Source: Lachnospiraceae bacterium (GTDB lineage: Bacteria; Bacillota; Clostridia; Lachnospirales; Lachnospiraceae). From it: a stretch of DNA of 10,698 bases. The position numbers and the translations under genes were made by a program. Where the stretch lies: positions 1 to 10,698 of the forward strand of contig JAGAAH010000004.1 in NCBI GenBank assembly GCA_017615375.1, written 5' to 3'. Below the pieces are notes generated by a model. The model had not been told where the DNA came from, searched no databases, and saw nothing but the letters and a program-made list of their open reading frames with translations. Shown piece by piece: positions 1 to 7,886 of the stretch (the first letter of the stretch is position 1; each line of letters starts with the position of its first letter).

Positions 1-986
1 TTGATATCAACATGCCGAGGATGGATGGTCTGGAATTACTTAGAAAACTTCATACAGAAAAGATCGACGTTGTGGTTATCGTTGCAAGTACGTTAACCAA
101 GGCAGGATCGAAGGAAACCTTCGAAGCTTTGTCACTTGGAGCGGTCGATTTCGTCACTAAGCCTGAGAATATTATCGAGGCGAGAGGGCAGGGATTTACA
201 TCTGATTTAACGGAAGTTTTGAAAGCCGTTTTAAGAGTAGAACCTCCAAAGCCTGAAGTACGTGTTGAACCGACTCCGGTTGCTAAGCCTAAAGCTCCTA
301 TATCAGAGATTAAAGTTCCTGTTACTCCGAAACCTATCCTTACAGCGGAAAAGGTTAAGAAGGATATTGAAGCAGGTGTTCCAAAAGTAAGTACAGTCAA
401 GCCTGGTAATAAACTGATTGCTCTTGCTTGTTCTACCGGAGGACCGAAATCCTTACAGGAAGTCATCCCGTTGTTGCCGAAGGGTATGAATGCACCAATG
501 GTATTGGTACAGCATATGCCTCAGGGATTCACCAAATCCATGGCAGAACGACTTGATGAGATTTCAGAAGTTTCGGTTAAAGAAGCTGAAGAAGGCGATG
601 TTCTAAAGGTAGGTTGCATATATGTTGCCCCGGGTGGCAAACATATGCAGATTATCAAGAAACCTACCGGCGATCATGTTGTACATCTGGATGACTCGCC
701 ACCTATAGGCGGTTTGAAACCTTGCGCAGATATAATGTACGAATCTTTAATAGATAGTTCTTACGAAGAAATCGTATGCGTGGTTTTGACCGGAATGGGT
801 GCGGACGGTACCAAAGGTATTACAGCTTTACATGAAAGTAAGAAGATTTTCACCATATCTCAAGATGAAGTAACATCGGTTGTATATGGTATGCCTAGAG
901 CGATCAGAAATGCAGGTCTTTCTAATGTAGTAGTTCCATTACAGGAAGTAGCATCAACAATCATTATGAATGTGGGGGTACGATAA
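1..986 (+). CDS. cheB: CheB, chemotaxis protein-glutamate methylesterase/deamidase (5' truncated)
   Basis: Removes methyl groups from methylated chemoreceptor glutamates (and can deamidate glutamines), resetting receptor sensitivity; activated by phosphate from CheA. The reading frame is open to the left edge, so the start and roughly the first 50 residues of the receiver domain are missing. The first full codon (3-5) is Asp in the context D-I-N-M-P-R-M-D-G, which fits the phospho-acceptor loop of CheB receivers. The rest of the receiver follows, with the conserved Lys in FVTKP. A Pro/Lys/Val-rich linker is at about residues 77-131, counting from the Met at 12. The methylesterase domain carries the expected triad: Ser141 in CSTGG, His168 in VQHMP and Asp265 in TGMGADG. 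The Met at 12 is internal, not the real start. The stop lies 2 bases before cheA, so the two are surely co-transcribed. Confidence 0.97.
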   Translation, partial: DINMPRMDGLELLRKLHTEKIDVVVIVASTLTKAGSKETFEALSLGAVDFVTKPENIIEARGQGFTSDLTEVLKAVLRVEPPKPEVRVEPTPVAKPKAPISEIKVPVTPKPILTAEKVKKDIEAGVPKVSTVKPGNKLIALACSTGGPKSLQEVIPLLPKGMNAPMVLVQHMPQGFTKSMAERLDEISEVSVKEAEEGDVLKVGCIYVAPGGKHMQIIKKPTGDHVVHLDDSPPIGGLKPCADIMYESLIDSSYEEIVCVVLTGMGADGTKGITALHESKKIFTISQDEVTSVVYGMPRAIRNAGLSNVVVPLQEVASTIIMNVGVR

Positions 987-988
987 GT

Positions 989-3085
989 ATGGATGTAAGC
1001 CAGTATTTAGAGATCTTTATTGATGAGACAAGTGAACATATCCAGAGCCTGAATGATTGTATCATGAATTTGGAACAGGAACCGGATAACAAGGACACAA
1101 TTAACGAAATTTTCAGAGCAGCCCATTCCTTAAAGGGTATGGCAGGTACTATGGGCTTCAAGAGAATGCAGCATTTGACACATGATATGGAGAATGTATT
1201 CTCAGAGGTTCGTAATGACAAAGTTAAGGTTAACGGCGAAATGATCGACGTTTTATTCCAGTGCCTCGATGCAATCGAAGGATATCTTGAGACAATCAAG
1301 AGTACCTCTGATGAAGGAACGGAAGAGAACGAAGCCATCATTACAAAGCTTAATGAGATTTTAAATAATGCGGGTGGTGCAGCTGCACCGGCACCTGCAA
1401 AAGAAGAAGCACACGAGGAGAAAGCTCCTGAAAGTGCAGCTCCTTCCAATTTTGAAGAAAAATTCCTTGATGCTGAATTTAACGATGCGGATAAGCAGGC
1501 AGTTAAAGCAAAGGAAGCTGAAGGACTTAAGGTATACGGTGTTACGGTATATATCGATCAGAAGTGCTTACTTAAGTCAGCAAGAGCGTTCCTTGTATTT
1601 AAGGCAATCGAGGAAATCGGTACGATAATTTACTATAATCCTTCTTCTCAGGATATTGAAGATGAGAAGTTCGATTTTGATTTTAATTTGTTTGTTGCAA
1701 CAGATCGTTCTCTTGACGAAATTCTCAATGCAGCCAAGAATGTACTTGAAATTGAGACGGCCGTAGGACGCGAAATCAGCAGCAGTGATCTTGACAACGA
1801 AGCAGGAGTAGATATGTCCAAGGAAGATTCCGCAGGAGATATCAAGAACGTTCCGCAGGTTAAGACACAGCAGGCAACAAGCGGCGGTAAGGCACCGGCA
1901 AATAAGCAGGCAGTTACAAGCAGAACCGTTCGTGTAGATATCGAGAAGCTCGATACTCTTATGAATCAGGTTAGTGAGCTTATTATTGCAAAGAACTCAC
2001 TTGTATCGATTTCAAGTGCAGAGGGTGCAGGCGGACAGAGCCAGTCATTTACGGAACAGATTGAATACCTTGAGAGAATTACCACAATGCTTCATGAGTC
2101 TGTTATGAAAGCAAGAATGGTACCTATCGAAAGTGTAGTTAATAAATTCCCTCGTATGATTAGAGACTTATCCAAGACTCTTAATAAGAAGATGGAATTG
2201 GTTATGACCGGTGAGGAGACAGAACTCGACCGTACGGTAGTTGACCAGATTGGTGATCCTTTACAGCACTTACTTAGAAATTCAGCAGACCACGGTCTTG
2301 AGCCTGATGATGTGCGTATCAAGAGAGGAAAACCTGAAACAGGTAAGATTTTCCTTAATGCTTACCAGGAAGGTAACAACGTTGTTATTGAAGTAGGTGA
2401 TGACGGTAACGGTATCGATACACAGCAGGTTAAGCAGAAAGCTATAGAACGTGGATTGGTTACTGCAGACCAGGCAGATACATTATCTCAGAAAGAAATT
2501 ATTGATTTCCTCTTTATGCCGGGATTCTCAATGGCAAAGAAGGTTTCCGATATTTCCGGAAGAGGCGTTGGTCTTGACGTAGTTAAGTCCAATATTGAAG
2601 CACTTGGCGGTGACGTTGAAGTTAAATCAACTCTCGGCGAAGGCTCCAAGTTTATCGTAAGACTTCCATTAACACTTGCAATTATTCAGGCATTAATGGT
2701 AGAGATAGAAGACGAGAAATATGCTATTGCATTAGGTTCTATTCAGAATATCGAAGATATTCCTGCAAGCGATGTTAAGTATGTACAGGCGAAAGAAGTT
2801 ATCACATTACGTGGTTCCGTTATTCCGTTAATCCGTCTTGACAAGATGCTTGATGTTGAGAGAAAAGATCCTGAAGCAGAAGAGAATAAGACAAATCTTA
2901 CGGTTGTAATCGTTAAGAAGGGCGATAATTTCGCAGGTCTTGTAGTAGACAGACTTATGGGACAGCAGGAAATCGTTATCAAGTCTCTCGGTAAGTACAT
3001 TAACAACAATAAGATGATCAGCGGCGCGACTATTTTAGGCGATGGCGAAGTTGCTCTTATCTTAGACGCCAATACATTAATCTAG
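989..3085 (+). CDS. cheA: CheA, chemotaxis sensor histidine kinase
   Basis: Autophosphorylating kinase of the receptor-CheW-CheA array at the cell pole; passes phosphate to CheY and CheB. The 698-residue protein has the complete P1-P5 layout. P1/HPt has the phosphorylated His46 in AAHSLKG. An Ala/Glu-rich linker (about 130-155) precedes a P2-like CheY/CheB-binding domain at about 178-262. A second linker leads to the P3 dimerisation helices (about 312-380). The P4 ATPase has an N-box at 426-437 (LLRNSADHGLEP), the G1 motif VGDDGNGID (469-477), and the G2 region GRGVGLD (524-530) followed by GEGSKF. The CheW-like P5 covers about 562-698. The start follows the cheB stop by 2 bases, with a G-rich ribosome binding site (974-978) inside the cheB end. 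Length and motifs are normal for the family; nothing is missing. Confidence 0.98.
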   Translation: MDVSQYLEIFIDETSEHIQSLNDCIMNLEQEPDNKDTINEIFRAAHSLKGMAGTMGFKRMQHLTHDMENVFSEVRNDKVKVNGEMIDVLFQCLDAIEGYLETIKSTSDEGTEENEAIITKLNEILNNAGGAAAPAPAKEEAHEEKAPESAAPSNFEEKFLDAEFNDADKQAVKAKEAEGLKVYGVTVYIDQKCLLKSARAFLVFKAIEEIGTIIYYNPSSQDIEDEKFDFDFNLFVATDRSLDEILNAAKNVLEIETAVGREISSSDLDNEAGVDMSKEDSAGDIKNVPQVKTQQATSGGKAPANKQAVTSRTVRVDIEKLDTLMNQVSELIIAKNSLVSISSAEGAGGQSQSFTEQIEYLERITTMLHESVMKARMVPIESVVNKFPRMIRDLSKTLNKKMELVMTGEETELDRTVVDQIGDPLQHLLRNSADHGLEPDDVRIKRGKPETGKIFLNAYQEGNNVVIEVGDDGNGIDTQQVKQKAIERGLVTADQADTLSQKEIIDFLFMPGFSMAKKVSDISGRGVGLDVVKSNIEALGGDVEVKSTLGEGSKFIVRLPLTLAIIQALMVEIEDEKYAIALGSIQNIEDIPASDVKYVQAKEVITLRGSVIPLIRLDKMLDVERKDPEAEENKTNLTVVIVKKGDNFAGLVVDRLMGQQEIVIKSLGKYINNNKMISGATILGDGEVALILDANTLI

Positions 3086-3089
3086 GAGG
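3084..3089 (+). promoter_or_regulatory. cheW ribosome binding site overlapping the cheA stop
   Basis: A perfect AGGAGG shares its first two bases with the TAG stop of cheA and lies 9 bases before the cheW ATG. This arrangement suggests translational coupling between kinase and adaptor (inference). Confidence 0.8.
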
Positions 3090-3098
3090 TCTAAAGCT

Positions 3099-3563
3099 AT
3101 GGCAGATAAATTATTAATGACAGAAGCAGATTCCAAGCAGTATATTGTGGTTAAGATTGGAAATGAGCAGTACGGTATCGACATCAGCTATATTGATAAT
3201 ATAGTTCGTATGCAGAAGATAACAAGAGTACCTAAGGCACAGAATTATTTCAAAGGTATCATCAACCTTCGTGGTGAAGTTGTTCCTGTAATGACAATCA
3301 GAGTTCGTATGGGACTCGAGATGGAAGAATTCACGAATGATACCAGAATCATAATTCTTAAGATGGAAGAGCATGGAAAGCTCGGTGTTATTGTCGACCA
3401 GGTTAAAGAGGTTGTTACACTTACACCGAATGAGATTGACCCTTATATTCCTGATACAAGAGATGAAAAGAGTGCTTTTATCAAGGGAATCGGAAAGCAC
3501 AGCGACCAGCTTATCTCATTGCTTGAACTCAATTCCATTATTGATGACAAAGAGGTAATCTAA
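3099..3563 (+). CDS. cheW: CheW, chemotaxis coupling protein
   Basis: Adaptor that links chemoreceptors to CheA P5 in the signalling array. The 154-residue protein is a single CheW domain of normal length. Hallmarks are GNEQYGIDI (21-29) in the first beta strands, VPKAQNYFKGIINLRGEVVP around residues 44-63 with the conserved NLRG turn, and the closing strand near LISLLELN (138-145). There is no receiver domain, so this is CheW and not CheV. The start is fixed by the AGGAGG at 3084-3089. It sits directly after cheA, as in many Firmicutes. A 66-base gap with a long hairpin separates it from cheC. Confidence 0.97.
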   Translation: MADKLLMTEADSKQYIVVKIGNEQYGIDISYIDNIVRMQKITRVPKAQNYFKGIINLRGEVVPVMTIRVRMGLEMEEFTNDTRIIILKMEEHGKLGVIVDQVKEVVTLTPNEIDPYIPDTRDEKSAFIKGIGKHSDQLISLLELNSIIDDKEVI

Positions 3564-3567
3564 CATA

Positions 3568-3613
3568 ATGATGGCAGTAGAGGGACCCTTCCTTTCGGTC
3601 TCTCTATTGTCAT
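3568..3613 (+). other. Long imperfect RNA hairpin between cheW and cheC
   Basis: The left arm (3568-3571 plus 3575-3587) pairs with the right arm (3597-3613) to give 17 pairs, two of them G-U wobbles, with a 3-base bulge at 3572-3574 and a 9-base pyrimidine loop (3588-3596). No T-run follows, only ATAAATAAGG, so it does not look like a normal intrinsic terminator. It ends a few bases before the cheC ribosome binding site (AAGGAGGA, about 3618-3625). Plausible roles are mRNA processing, stabilisation of one side of the operon, or control of cheC translation. All of these are inference. Confidence 0.7.
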
Positions 3614-3629
3614 AAATAAGGAGGAAGTA

Positions 3630-4250
3630 ATGGCGGAATATAGTTTGGAAGATGTCAATAATATATATTTTGACGTCTTAAAGGAAATCGGTAATATCGG
3701 AGCAGGTAATGCAACAACTGCAATTGCATCCATGCTTCAAATCCGTCTTAATATGAACGTGCCGAAGGTTCAGCTTCTTACGTTCCCGGAACTCGGTTCT
3801 GCGGTTGGCGGAGAAGAAGACCAGGTAGTAGGCATTTTCTTGGAAGTCGGTTCCGATATTTCAGGAAGTATGATGTTTATACTTACGCTGGAGTCAGCTA
3901 AGTTTTTGGTTAATAAATTAATGTACAGAGAAGCTGATGCGGAAGTCTTGTTTGATGAGATGGAAATGTCGGCATTAAAGGAAATCGGTAATATTATTAC
4001 GGGTTCTTATCTTAATGCGCTTTCGTCAATGACAGGTCTTACGATAACACCGTCAATTCCGTATATAGCAATTGATATGGCAGCTGCAATTCTTTCTGTA
4101 CCGGCTATTGAGTTCGGTCAGTACGGAGATCATGCATTGCTTATTCAGACGGAATTCGGTGATGATGTCCTGATTGACGGATATTTCATTTTATTACCGG
4201 AATTGGAATCTTATGCAAAGATATTGAGTTCTTTAGGCATTCAAATGTAG
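3630..4250 (+). CDS. cheC: CheC, CheY-P phosphatase
   Basis: Dephosphorylates CheY-P and, by binding CheD, tunes receptor deamidation in the Bacillus/Thermotoga type of adaptation. The 206-residue length fits CheC and leaves no room for the C-terminal FliN domain that would make it FliY. Both halves of the pseudo-symmetric fold keep the full phosphatase signature [D/S]-x3-E-x2-N-x22-P: Asp15-Glu19-Asn22-Pro45, and Ser114-Glu118-Asn121-Pro144. It should therefore have two active sites, as described for classical CheC. An AGGAGGA-type ribosome binding site sits just before the ATG. cheD follows after 11 bases, the usual pairing of partners. Confidence 0.96.
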   Translation: MAEYSLEDVNNIYFDVLKEIGNIGAGNATTAIASMLQIRLNMNVPKVQLLTFPELGSAVGGEEDQVVGIFLEVGSDISGSMMFILTLESAKFLVNKLMYREADAEVLFDEMEMSALKEIGNIITGSYLNALSSMTGLTITPSIPYIAIDMAAAILSVPAIEFGQYGDHALLIQTEFGDDVLIDGYFILLPELESYAKILSSLGIQM

Positions 4251-4261
4251 GGGTGTAATTA

Positions 4262-4750
4262 ATGCTTAGTGATATGATTAAAGTCGGCATGGCAGACTTA
4301 AAGACCGGCAAGGGTGACGATATTATCACAACTCTCGGACTCGGCTCGTGCATTGGAATTGCATTATATGATTCTGCTACCAAAATCGGTGGCCTTGCGC
4401 ATATAATGCTTCCTGATTCAACTGCCATCAAGAATAATACGAATATAGCCAAATTTGCTGACACCGGCATTAATGAGCTTTTAAACCAGATGCTTGCAAT
4501 GGGCGCATCCAAATCAAGGATTGTTGCAAAAATTGCCGGCGGTGCGAGTATGTTCGAAATGAAGGGGTTGTCGAGCATAGGTAATGTAGGTGACAGAAAT
4601 GCGGAAGCTTCCCGTAAAACTCTGAAAGAGCTTGGAATAAGGCTTGTTGCGGAGGATTGCGGAGCCAATTATGGTCGTACCGTGGAATTATACTGCGATA
4701 CAGGCAAATTTCTTATTAAATCTGTAGGAAAAGATATTAAAGAAATATAA
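4262..4750 (+). CDS. cheD: CheD, chemoreceptor glutamine deamidase
   Basis: Converts specific receptor glutamines to glutamates, making them methylatable and active. It also binds CheC and raises its phosphatase activity. The 162-residue protein carries the catalytic set Thr24, Cys30 (in GLGSCIG) and His47 (in GLAHIMLP). The 6 and 17 residue spacings equal those of the known T21/C27/H44 set of Thermotoga CheD. Length is typical. The ribosome binding site (AGGGGTG, 4249-4255) begins inside the cheC stop codon, so coupled translation with cheC is likely (inference). Confidence 0.96.
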   Translation: MLSDMIKVGMADLKTGKGDDIITTLGLGSCIGIALYDSATKIGGLAHIMLPDSTAIKNNTNIAKFADTGINELLNQMLAMGASKSRIVAKIAGGASMFEMKGLSSIGNVGDRNAEASRKTLKELGIRLVAEDCGANYGRTVELYCDTGKFLIKSVGKDIKEI

Positions 4751-4783
4751 AATATGTTATTCTATTTATAGGGAGAGTATGGG

Positions 4784-5107
4784 ATGAAGACCAAATATAT
4801 TCCGGCGATTATAATGCTGGCTGCGGGGTTGATAAGAGCAATTGCAGGCGTTTTCTATCGCCAGGACATCAAGGATTTCTTGTGGTCCATACTCATTGTG
4901 ATGGTGATCTTTTATATCATCGGAAGCGTGGTTAAAGTAGTTCTTGATAAATCAATGGTAATTGCCGAAGAAGAGGAACCGGCAGAAGATGATGTTGATA
5001 TAGTTCTTGATGATGCGATAGATGCGGAAGATAAAGAACAGGAAAACTTTGAACAGAAACCTACGGATGGGTTTGATTTTGTTGAGAAAGTTAATGAAGA
5101 TGAGTAA
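4784..5107 (+). CDS. Small two-helix membrane protein with acidic tail, unknown function
   Basis: I do not recognise the family. The 107-residue protein begins with two hydrophobic stretches, about residues 5-23 and 32-54, separated by a short polar loop (YRQDIKD). After these comes a tail of about 50 residues very rich in Asp and Glu. Since both ends flank a helical hairpin, they are probably on the same side of the membrane, and the tail is likely cytoplasmic (inference). GGGAGAG at 4771-4777 is a good ribosome binding site for the chosen ATG. It lies between cheD and the flagellar sigma gene with 33- and 40-base gaps, so it shares their transcript. The place in the operon suggests a flagellar or chemotaxis accessory role, but nothing in the sequence proves one. 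Confidence 0.85.
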   Translation: MKTKYIPAIIMLAAGLIRAIAGVFYRQDIKDFLWSILIVMVIFYIIGSVVKVVLDKSMVIAEEEEPAEDDVDIVLDDAIDAEDKEQENFEQKPTDGFDFVEKVNEDE

Positions 5108-5147
5108 TTATTAAGTCTGTATATAATTACTGATTTGGAGGACAGAC

Positions 5148-5912
5148 ATGAAGGCTGATGAAAAAGAGAATTTATGGCTTAAATATCGTAAATCGCCAAC
5201 TCCTGAATTAAGGGAGCAATTAATTCTTGAGTATGCTCCTTTGGTCAAGATTGTTGCCGGTCGTCTCGGTATGTACTTGGGTGGCAATATTGAATTTGAG
5301 GATTTGGTTAGCTATGGCATTTTTGGCCTCATTGATGCGATTGATAAATTCAATCTTGAAAAGGAAGTCAAGTTTGAAACTTATGCAAGCTTAAGAATTC
5401 GTGGTGCGATTTTGGACCAGGTTAGAAAAATGGACTGGATTCCACGTACAGTTCGTCAACGTCAGAAGAGAATTGATGAAGCGATTAAGACAATAGAAGC
5501 GAATTCGGGAAGAGCAGCTACGGATGATGAGATAGCCAAGGTTCTTGAGATTTCAAGCGACGAGTTTCAGGAATGGCAGAGTCAGATGAAAGTGACAAAT
5601 GTCATTTCTCTTAATGAATTTGTAGATCAGGGTCCGGAACCGGTTATGGATGCAAGAAACAACAGCCATTTCATAGAACCGGAGAAGAATATAGAGAAAG
5701 AAGGCTTAAAAGACGCTTTACAAGTTGCACTTGCAGCCTTAACAGAGAAAGAAAAACAAGTTATTTTACTTTACTACTATGAGGAAATGACTTTAAAAGA
5801 AATCAGTATGATTCTGGAAGTTACGGAGTCACGTGTGTCGCAGTTACACACAAAAGCGTTGGGAAAGATGAAAGAACATATGGGAGACTTTGTCGACCTA
5901 TTGTACGATTAG
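5148..5912 (+). CDS. fliA: FliA/SigD/WhiG-family flagellar RNA polymerase sigma factor
   Basis: Directs RNA polymerase to late flagellar, motility and chemotaxis promoters; in Bacillus the orthologue is SigD. At 254 residues the length is typical. Region 2 covers about 25-105, with the polymerase-binding segment EDLVSYGIFGLIDAIDKF (51-68) and the -10 recognition part KFETYASLRIRGAILDQVRK (75-94), ending in the family-typical DWIPRTVRQ (96-104). Region 3 is around 105-145. Region 4 (about 199-241) has the helix-turn-helix MTLKEISMILEVTESRVSQL (214-233). GGAGG (5137-5141) lies 6 bases before the ATG. It sits downstream of cheD with one small gene between, and ahead of the SwrB-like gene, matching Bacillus gene order. 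I did not find a convincing FlgM anti-sigma gene here. Confidence 0.97.
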   Translation: MKADEKENLWLKYRKSPTPELREQLILEYAPLVKIVAGRLGMYLGGNIEFEDLVSYGIFGLIDAIDKFNLEKEVKFETYASLRIRGAILDQVRKMDWIPRTVRQRQKRIDEAIKTIEANSGRAATDDEIAKVLEISSDEFQEWQSQMKVTNVISLNEFVDQGPEPVMDARNNSHFIEPEKNIEKEGLKDALQVALAALTEKEKQVILLYYYEEMTLKEISMILEVTESRVSQLHTKALGKMKEHMGDFVDLLYD

Positions 5913-5918
5913 GAGGGG
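5911..5918 (+). promoter_or_regulatory. fapA ribosome binding site overlapping the sigma-factor stop
   Basis: AGGAGGGG starts on the last two bases of the sigma-factor TAG stop, 4 bases before ATG 5923. It decides the fapA start: the frame can be read from a TTG at 5890, but that codon has no comparable site and would overlap the sigma gene by 23 bases. Confidence 0.8.
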
Positions 5919-5922
5919 AATT

Positions 5923-7524
5923 ATGCCGCAGAAAAACGGATATGTGCAGTTGGTAGTTAAAGGGGATGAGACTTATGCGGTTATTCATCCGCCTGTAGAT
6001 GGTGGTACACCGCTTAACGTATCAGAGGTAATAGCATATTTTGACAGACAGCAGCTTAAGGATTACGATCTTAAGACTGTTGCAAGTGCATGCAACAATA
6101 TATCTCAGATTACCGAATTTAAAGTAGGTATGGCTCCGTTTAGACCATATAACGAAACAATGGACGTGGATGTGTCTTTGGACAGAATGCAGGCAATTTG
6201 CCGTTTCTTTCCACCTTCACAGGGCGGTTCGCTTATGGATGAACGTGAAATCTGTACTCAGTTACAGCAGTGCAAGATTGTGTTCGGTGTAGATCCGAAC
6301 GCAATTAAAGGCTTCCTTGCAGACAGAGTTTATTATACCGACATCGTTATGGCAAAGGGCAAGGAACCGCGTCAGGGTCATGACGGAAAGATTGAGTATT
6401 ACTTTAATACTTCTCTTAATACAAAACCTAAGAAAAATGAAGACGGTACTGTAGATTATCATAATCTTAATACCGTATCAATGGTTGAAAAAGGCCAGAA
6501 ACTTGCAACTCTTATTGCACCTGACCACGGAGATCCGGGAACGGATGTAATGGGTAACGTTATTAAGCCGTATAACGTAAGAGAGTTTCATCTTGATTTT
6601 GGTAACAACATTGTTGCAAATGAGCAGAGAACCGAGATTTTCTCGGAAGTTACCGGTCATGCAACGGTTGTTGAAGGAAAGGTATTCGTATCAGATGTAC
6701 TTGAGATTCCTGCCGATGTAGATAACTCGACGGGTGATATCGATTATAACGGTTCGGTTCTTATAAAAGGTAATGTCAAGAGCGGATTTAAAGTATCCGC
6801 TAAGGGCGATATTATTGTAGAAGGTGTTGTAGAAGGTGCTTACGTACATTCCGATGGTCAGATTATTATCAAGCGTGGTATTCACGGAATGAATAAGGGT
6901 ATTCTTGAGGCCGGAAGCAATATTTTAAGTAAGTTTATCGAAAGCGCAACTGTTTCAAGTGGCGGATACATTGAGACTGAAGGTATTATGCATTCTAAAG
7001 TCTCCGCAGCAACAGAAATTCAGGTATCCGGTAAGAAAGGACTTGTTGCCGGCGGTGTAATCAGAGCAGGTCATCTTGTACAGACTCAGGTTTTGGGTTC
7101 CGAAATGGGAGCACAGACAATTGTGGAAGTTGGTTCAAGCCCTGAAAAGAAAGCGAAGTACAATCAGCTTTCGGATGTTATTAAAGAGAAAAAGAAAGAA
7201 CTTGATACCATTAAACCGATTCTTTCAACTTTCTCGGAAAAGATTGCCCAGGGCGTTCAGATTCCGAAAGATAAGATGTTATATGTTCAAAAGCTTGCCG
7301 CATCATATAAGAATATGCAGGCGGAGCTCGAACCTTTACGTGAAGAGCTTGCGAGACTTCATGAAGAGATTTCATCTACTAGTGATGCAAGAGTTAAGGT
7401 TGGTAAAACCGTATATCCGGGAGTAACCATAGTTATTGCCGAAGTAAGTTTAACGACCCGTGATTCAAGAAGTTTCTGCCAGTTCGTAAGAGAAGGCGGA
7501 GAAGTTGTTGTTAAGAATCTTTAA
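5923..7524 (+). CDS. fapA: FapA (DUF342) flagellar assembly protein A-like
   Basis: The 533-residue protein matches the DUF342/FapA family pattern. An N-terminal domain runs to about residue 220 and includes the family-typical GDPGTDVMGNVIKP (203-216). A Gly/Val/Ile-rich region of short repeating strands follows (about 258-400, e.g. GDIIVEGVVEGAYVHSDGQI at 295-314), which suggests a right-handed beta-helix like that of bactofilins. A long charged coiled coil (about 407-485) leads into a short C-terminal beta segment. In Vibrio, FapA is reported to be needed for flagellation and to respond to sugar signalling; its biochemical activity in clostridia is not established. Its place right after the sigma gene, sharing the ribosome binding site with that stop, supports a flagellar role. 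No signal peptide or membrane helix is seen, so it is probably cytoplasmic. Confidence 0.9.
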   Translation: MPQKNGYVQLVVKGDETYAVIHPPVDGGTPLNVSEVIAYFDRQQLKDYDLKTVASACNNISQITEFKVGMAPFRPYNETMDVDVSLDRMQAICRFFPPSQGGSLMDEREICTQLQQCKIVFGVDPNAIKGFLADRVYYTDIVMAKGKEPRQGHDGKIEYYFNTSLNTKPKKNEDGTVDYHNLNTVSMVEKGQKLATLIAPDHGDPGTDVMGNVIKPYNVREFHLDFGNNIVANEQRTEIFSEVTGHATVVEGKVFVSDVLEIPADVDNSTGDIDYNGSVLIKGNVKSGFKVSAKGDIIVEGVVEGAYVHSDGQIIIKRGIHGMNKGILEAGSNILSKFIESATVSSGGYIETEGIMHSKVSAATEIQVSGKKGLVAGGVIRAGHLVQTQVLGSEMGAQTIVEVGSSPEKKAKYNQLSDVIKEKKKELDTIKPILSTFSEKIAQGVQIPKDKMLYVQKLAASYKNMQAELEPLREELARLHEEISSTSDARVKVGKTVYPGVTIVIAEVSLTTRDSRSFCQFVREGGEVVVKNL

Positions 7525-7542
7525 GGAAGTGAGGTGGTATTT

Positions 7543-7854
7543 ATGTCAATAAGTCCGGTTAATTTCAATGGTTTAATGCAGCGTACCAATGATGTAAGTG
7601 CCGTCAAAGCTAATGAAGATCATCATCCGGTTGTTGAACAGCAGCATATTGGCGCGATGCAAGAGAAGAAAATTGATGAAAAGATGCATAAAGTCAATGA
7701 TGCCGAGAACAGAGACGAGACGGATACACGACACGATGCAAGAGAAGAAGGACGTAACAAATACTTCTCCACTCGTGATGACAACAAGAAGAAAGAACCT
7801 AAGGATAAAGTTGTTAAAAAGTTCGAGACAGGTGGATTTGATATAAGAATCTAG
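7543..7854 (+). CDS. Small charged protein of unknown function, SISPVNFNG type
   Basis: A 103-residue, very hydrophilic protein (rich in Lys, Asp, Glu, Asn, His) with no hydrophobic segment, probably largely disordered. Two ends look constrained: the N-terminus MSISPVNFNGLMQRTNDVSA and the C-terminus VVKKFETGGFDIRI. I recall similar small proteins next to fapA in clostridial flagellar operons, but I know no assigned function. I chose ATG 7543 because AGGTGG (7532-7537) lies 5 bases before it. A GTG at 7534 would add three residues, but it lies inside that ribosome binding site. It does not resemble FlgM in any way I can see. The gene is 18 bases after fapA and is followed at once by a second stop codon. 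Confidence 0.85.
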   Translation: MSISPVNFNGLMQRTNDVSAVKANEDHHPVVEQQHIGAMQEKKIDEKMHKVNDAENRDETDTRHDAREEGRNKYFSTRDDNKKKEPKDKVVKKFETGGFDIRI

Positions 7855-7886
7855 TGAGAAGAGCTTTTATATAAGGGATAATTATA

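Noticed and set aside
12..14. ATG at 12 as the cheB start
   Set aside because: It falls immediately after the phospho-acceptor Asp of the receiver domain; the frame stays open to the left edge, so the gene begins outside the window.
3568..3613. cheW-cheC hairpin as an intrinsic terminator
   Set aside because: The stem is followed by ATAAATAAGG with no T-run, and the downstream genes are clearly part of the same operon.
5082..5127. TATAAT at 5122-5127 upstream of the sigma gene as an internal promoter
   Set aside because: No acceptable -35 box lies 16-18 bases upstream (the nearest TTGAGA, 5082-5087, is 34 bases away), and the TG of an extended -10 is one base out of place. It may act weakly but cannot be supported.
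6789..6812. TAAA...GGCGATAT inside fapA as a sigma-28/SigD promoter
   Set aside because: The spacing is about 12 bases rather than about 15 and the site is inside a coding region. Other CCGATA strings (2547, 3848, 8717, 10396) lack a correctly placed TAAA. No convincing SigD promoter was found in the gaps.
7543..7854. Small protein after fapA as a FlgM anti-sigma factor
   Set aside because: Size and flagellar context fit loosely, but there is no FlgM-like C-terminal helical region, and the conserved-looking ends (SISPVNFNG, GGFDIRI) do not match FlgM.
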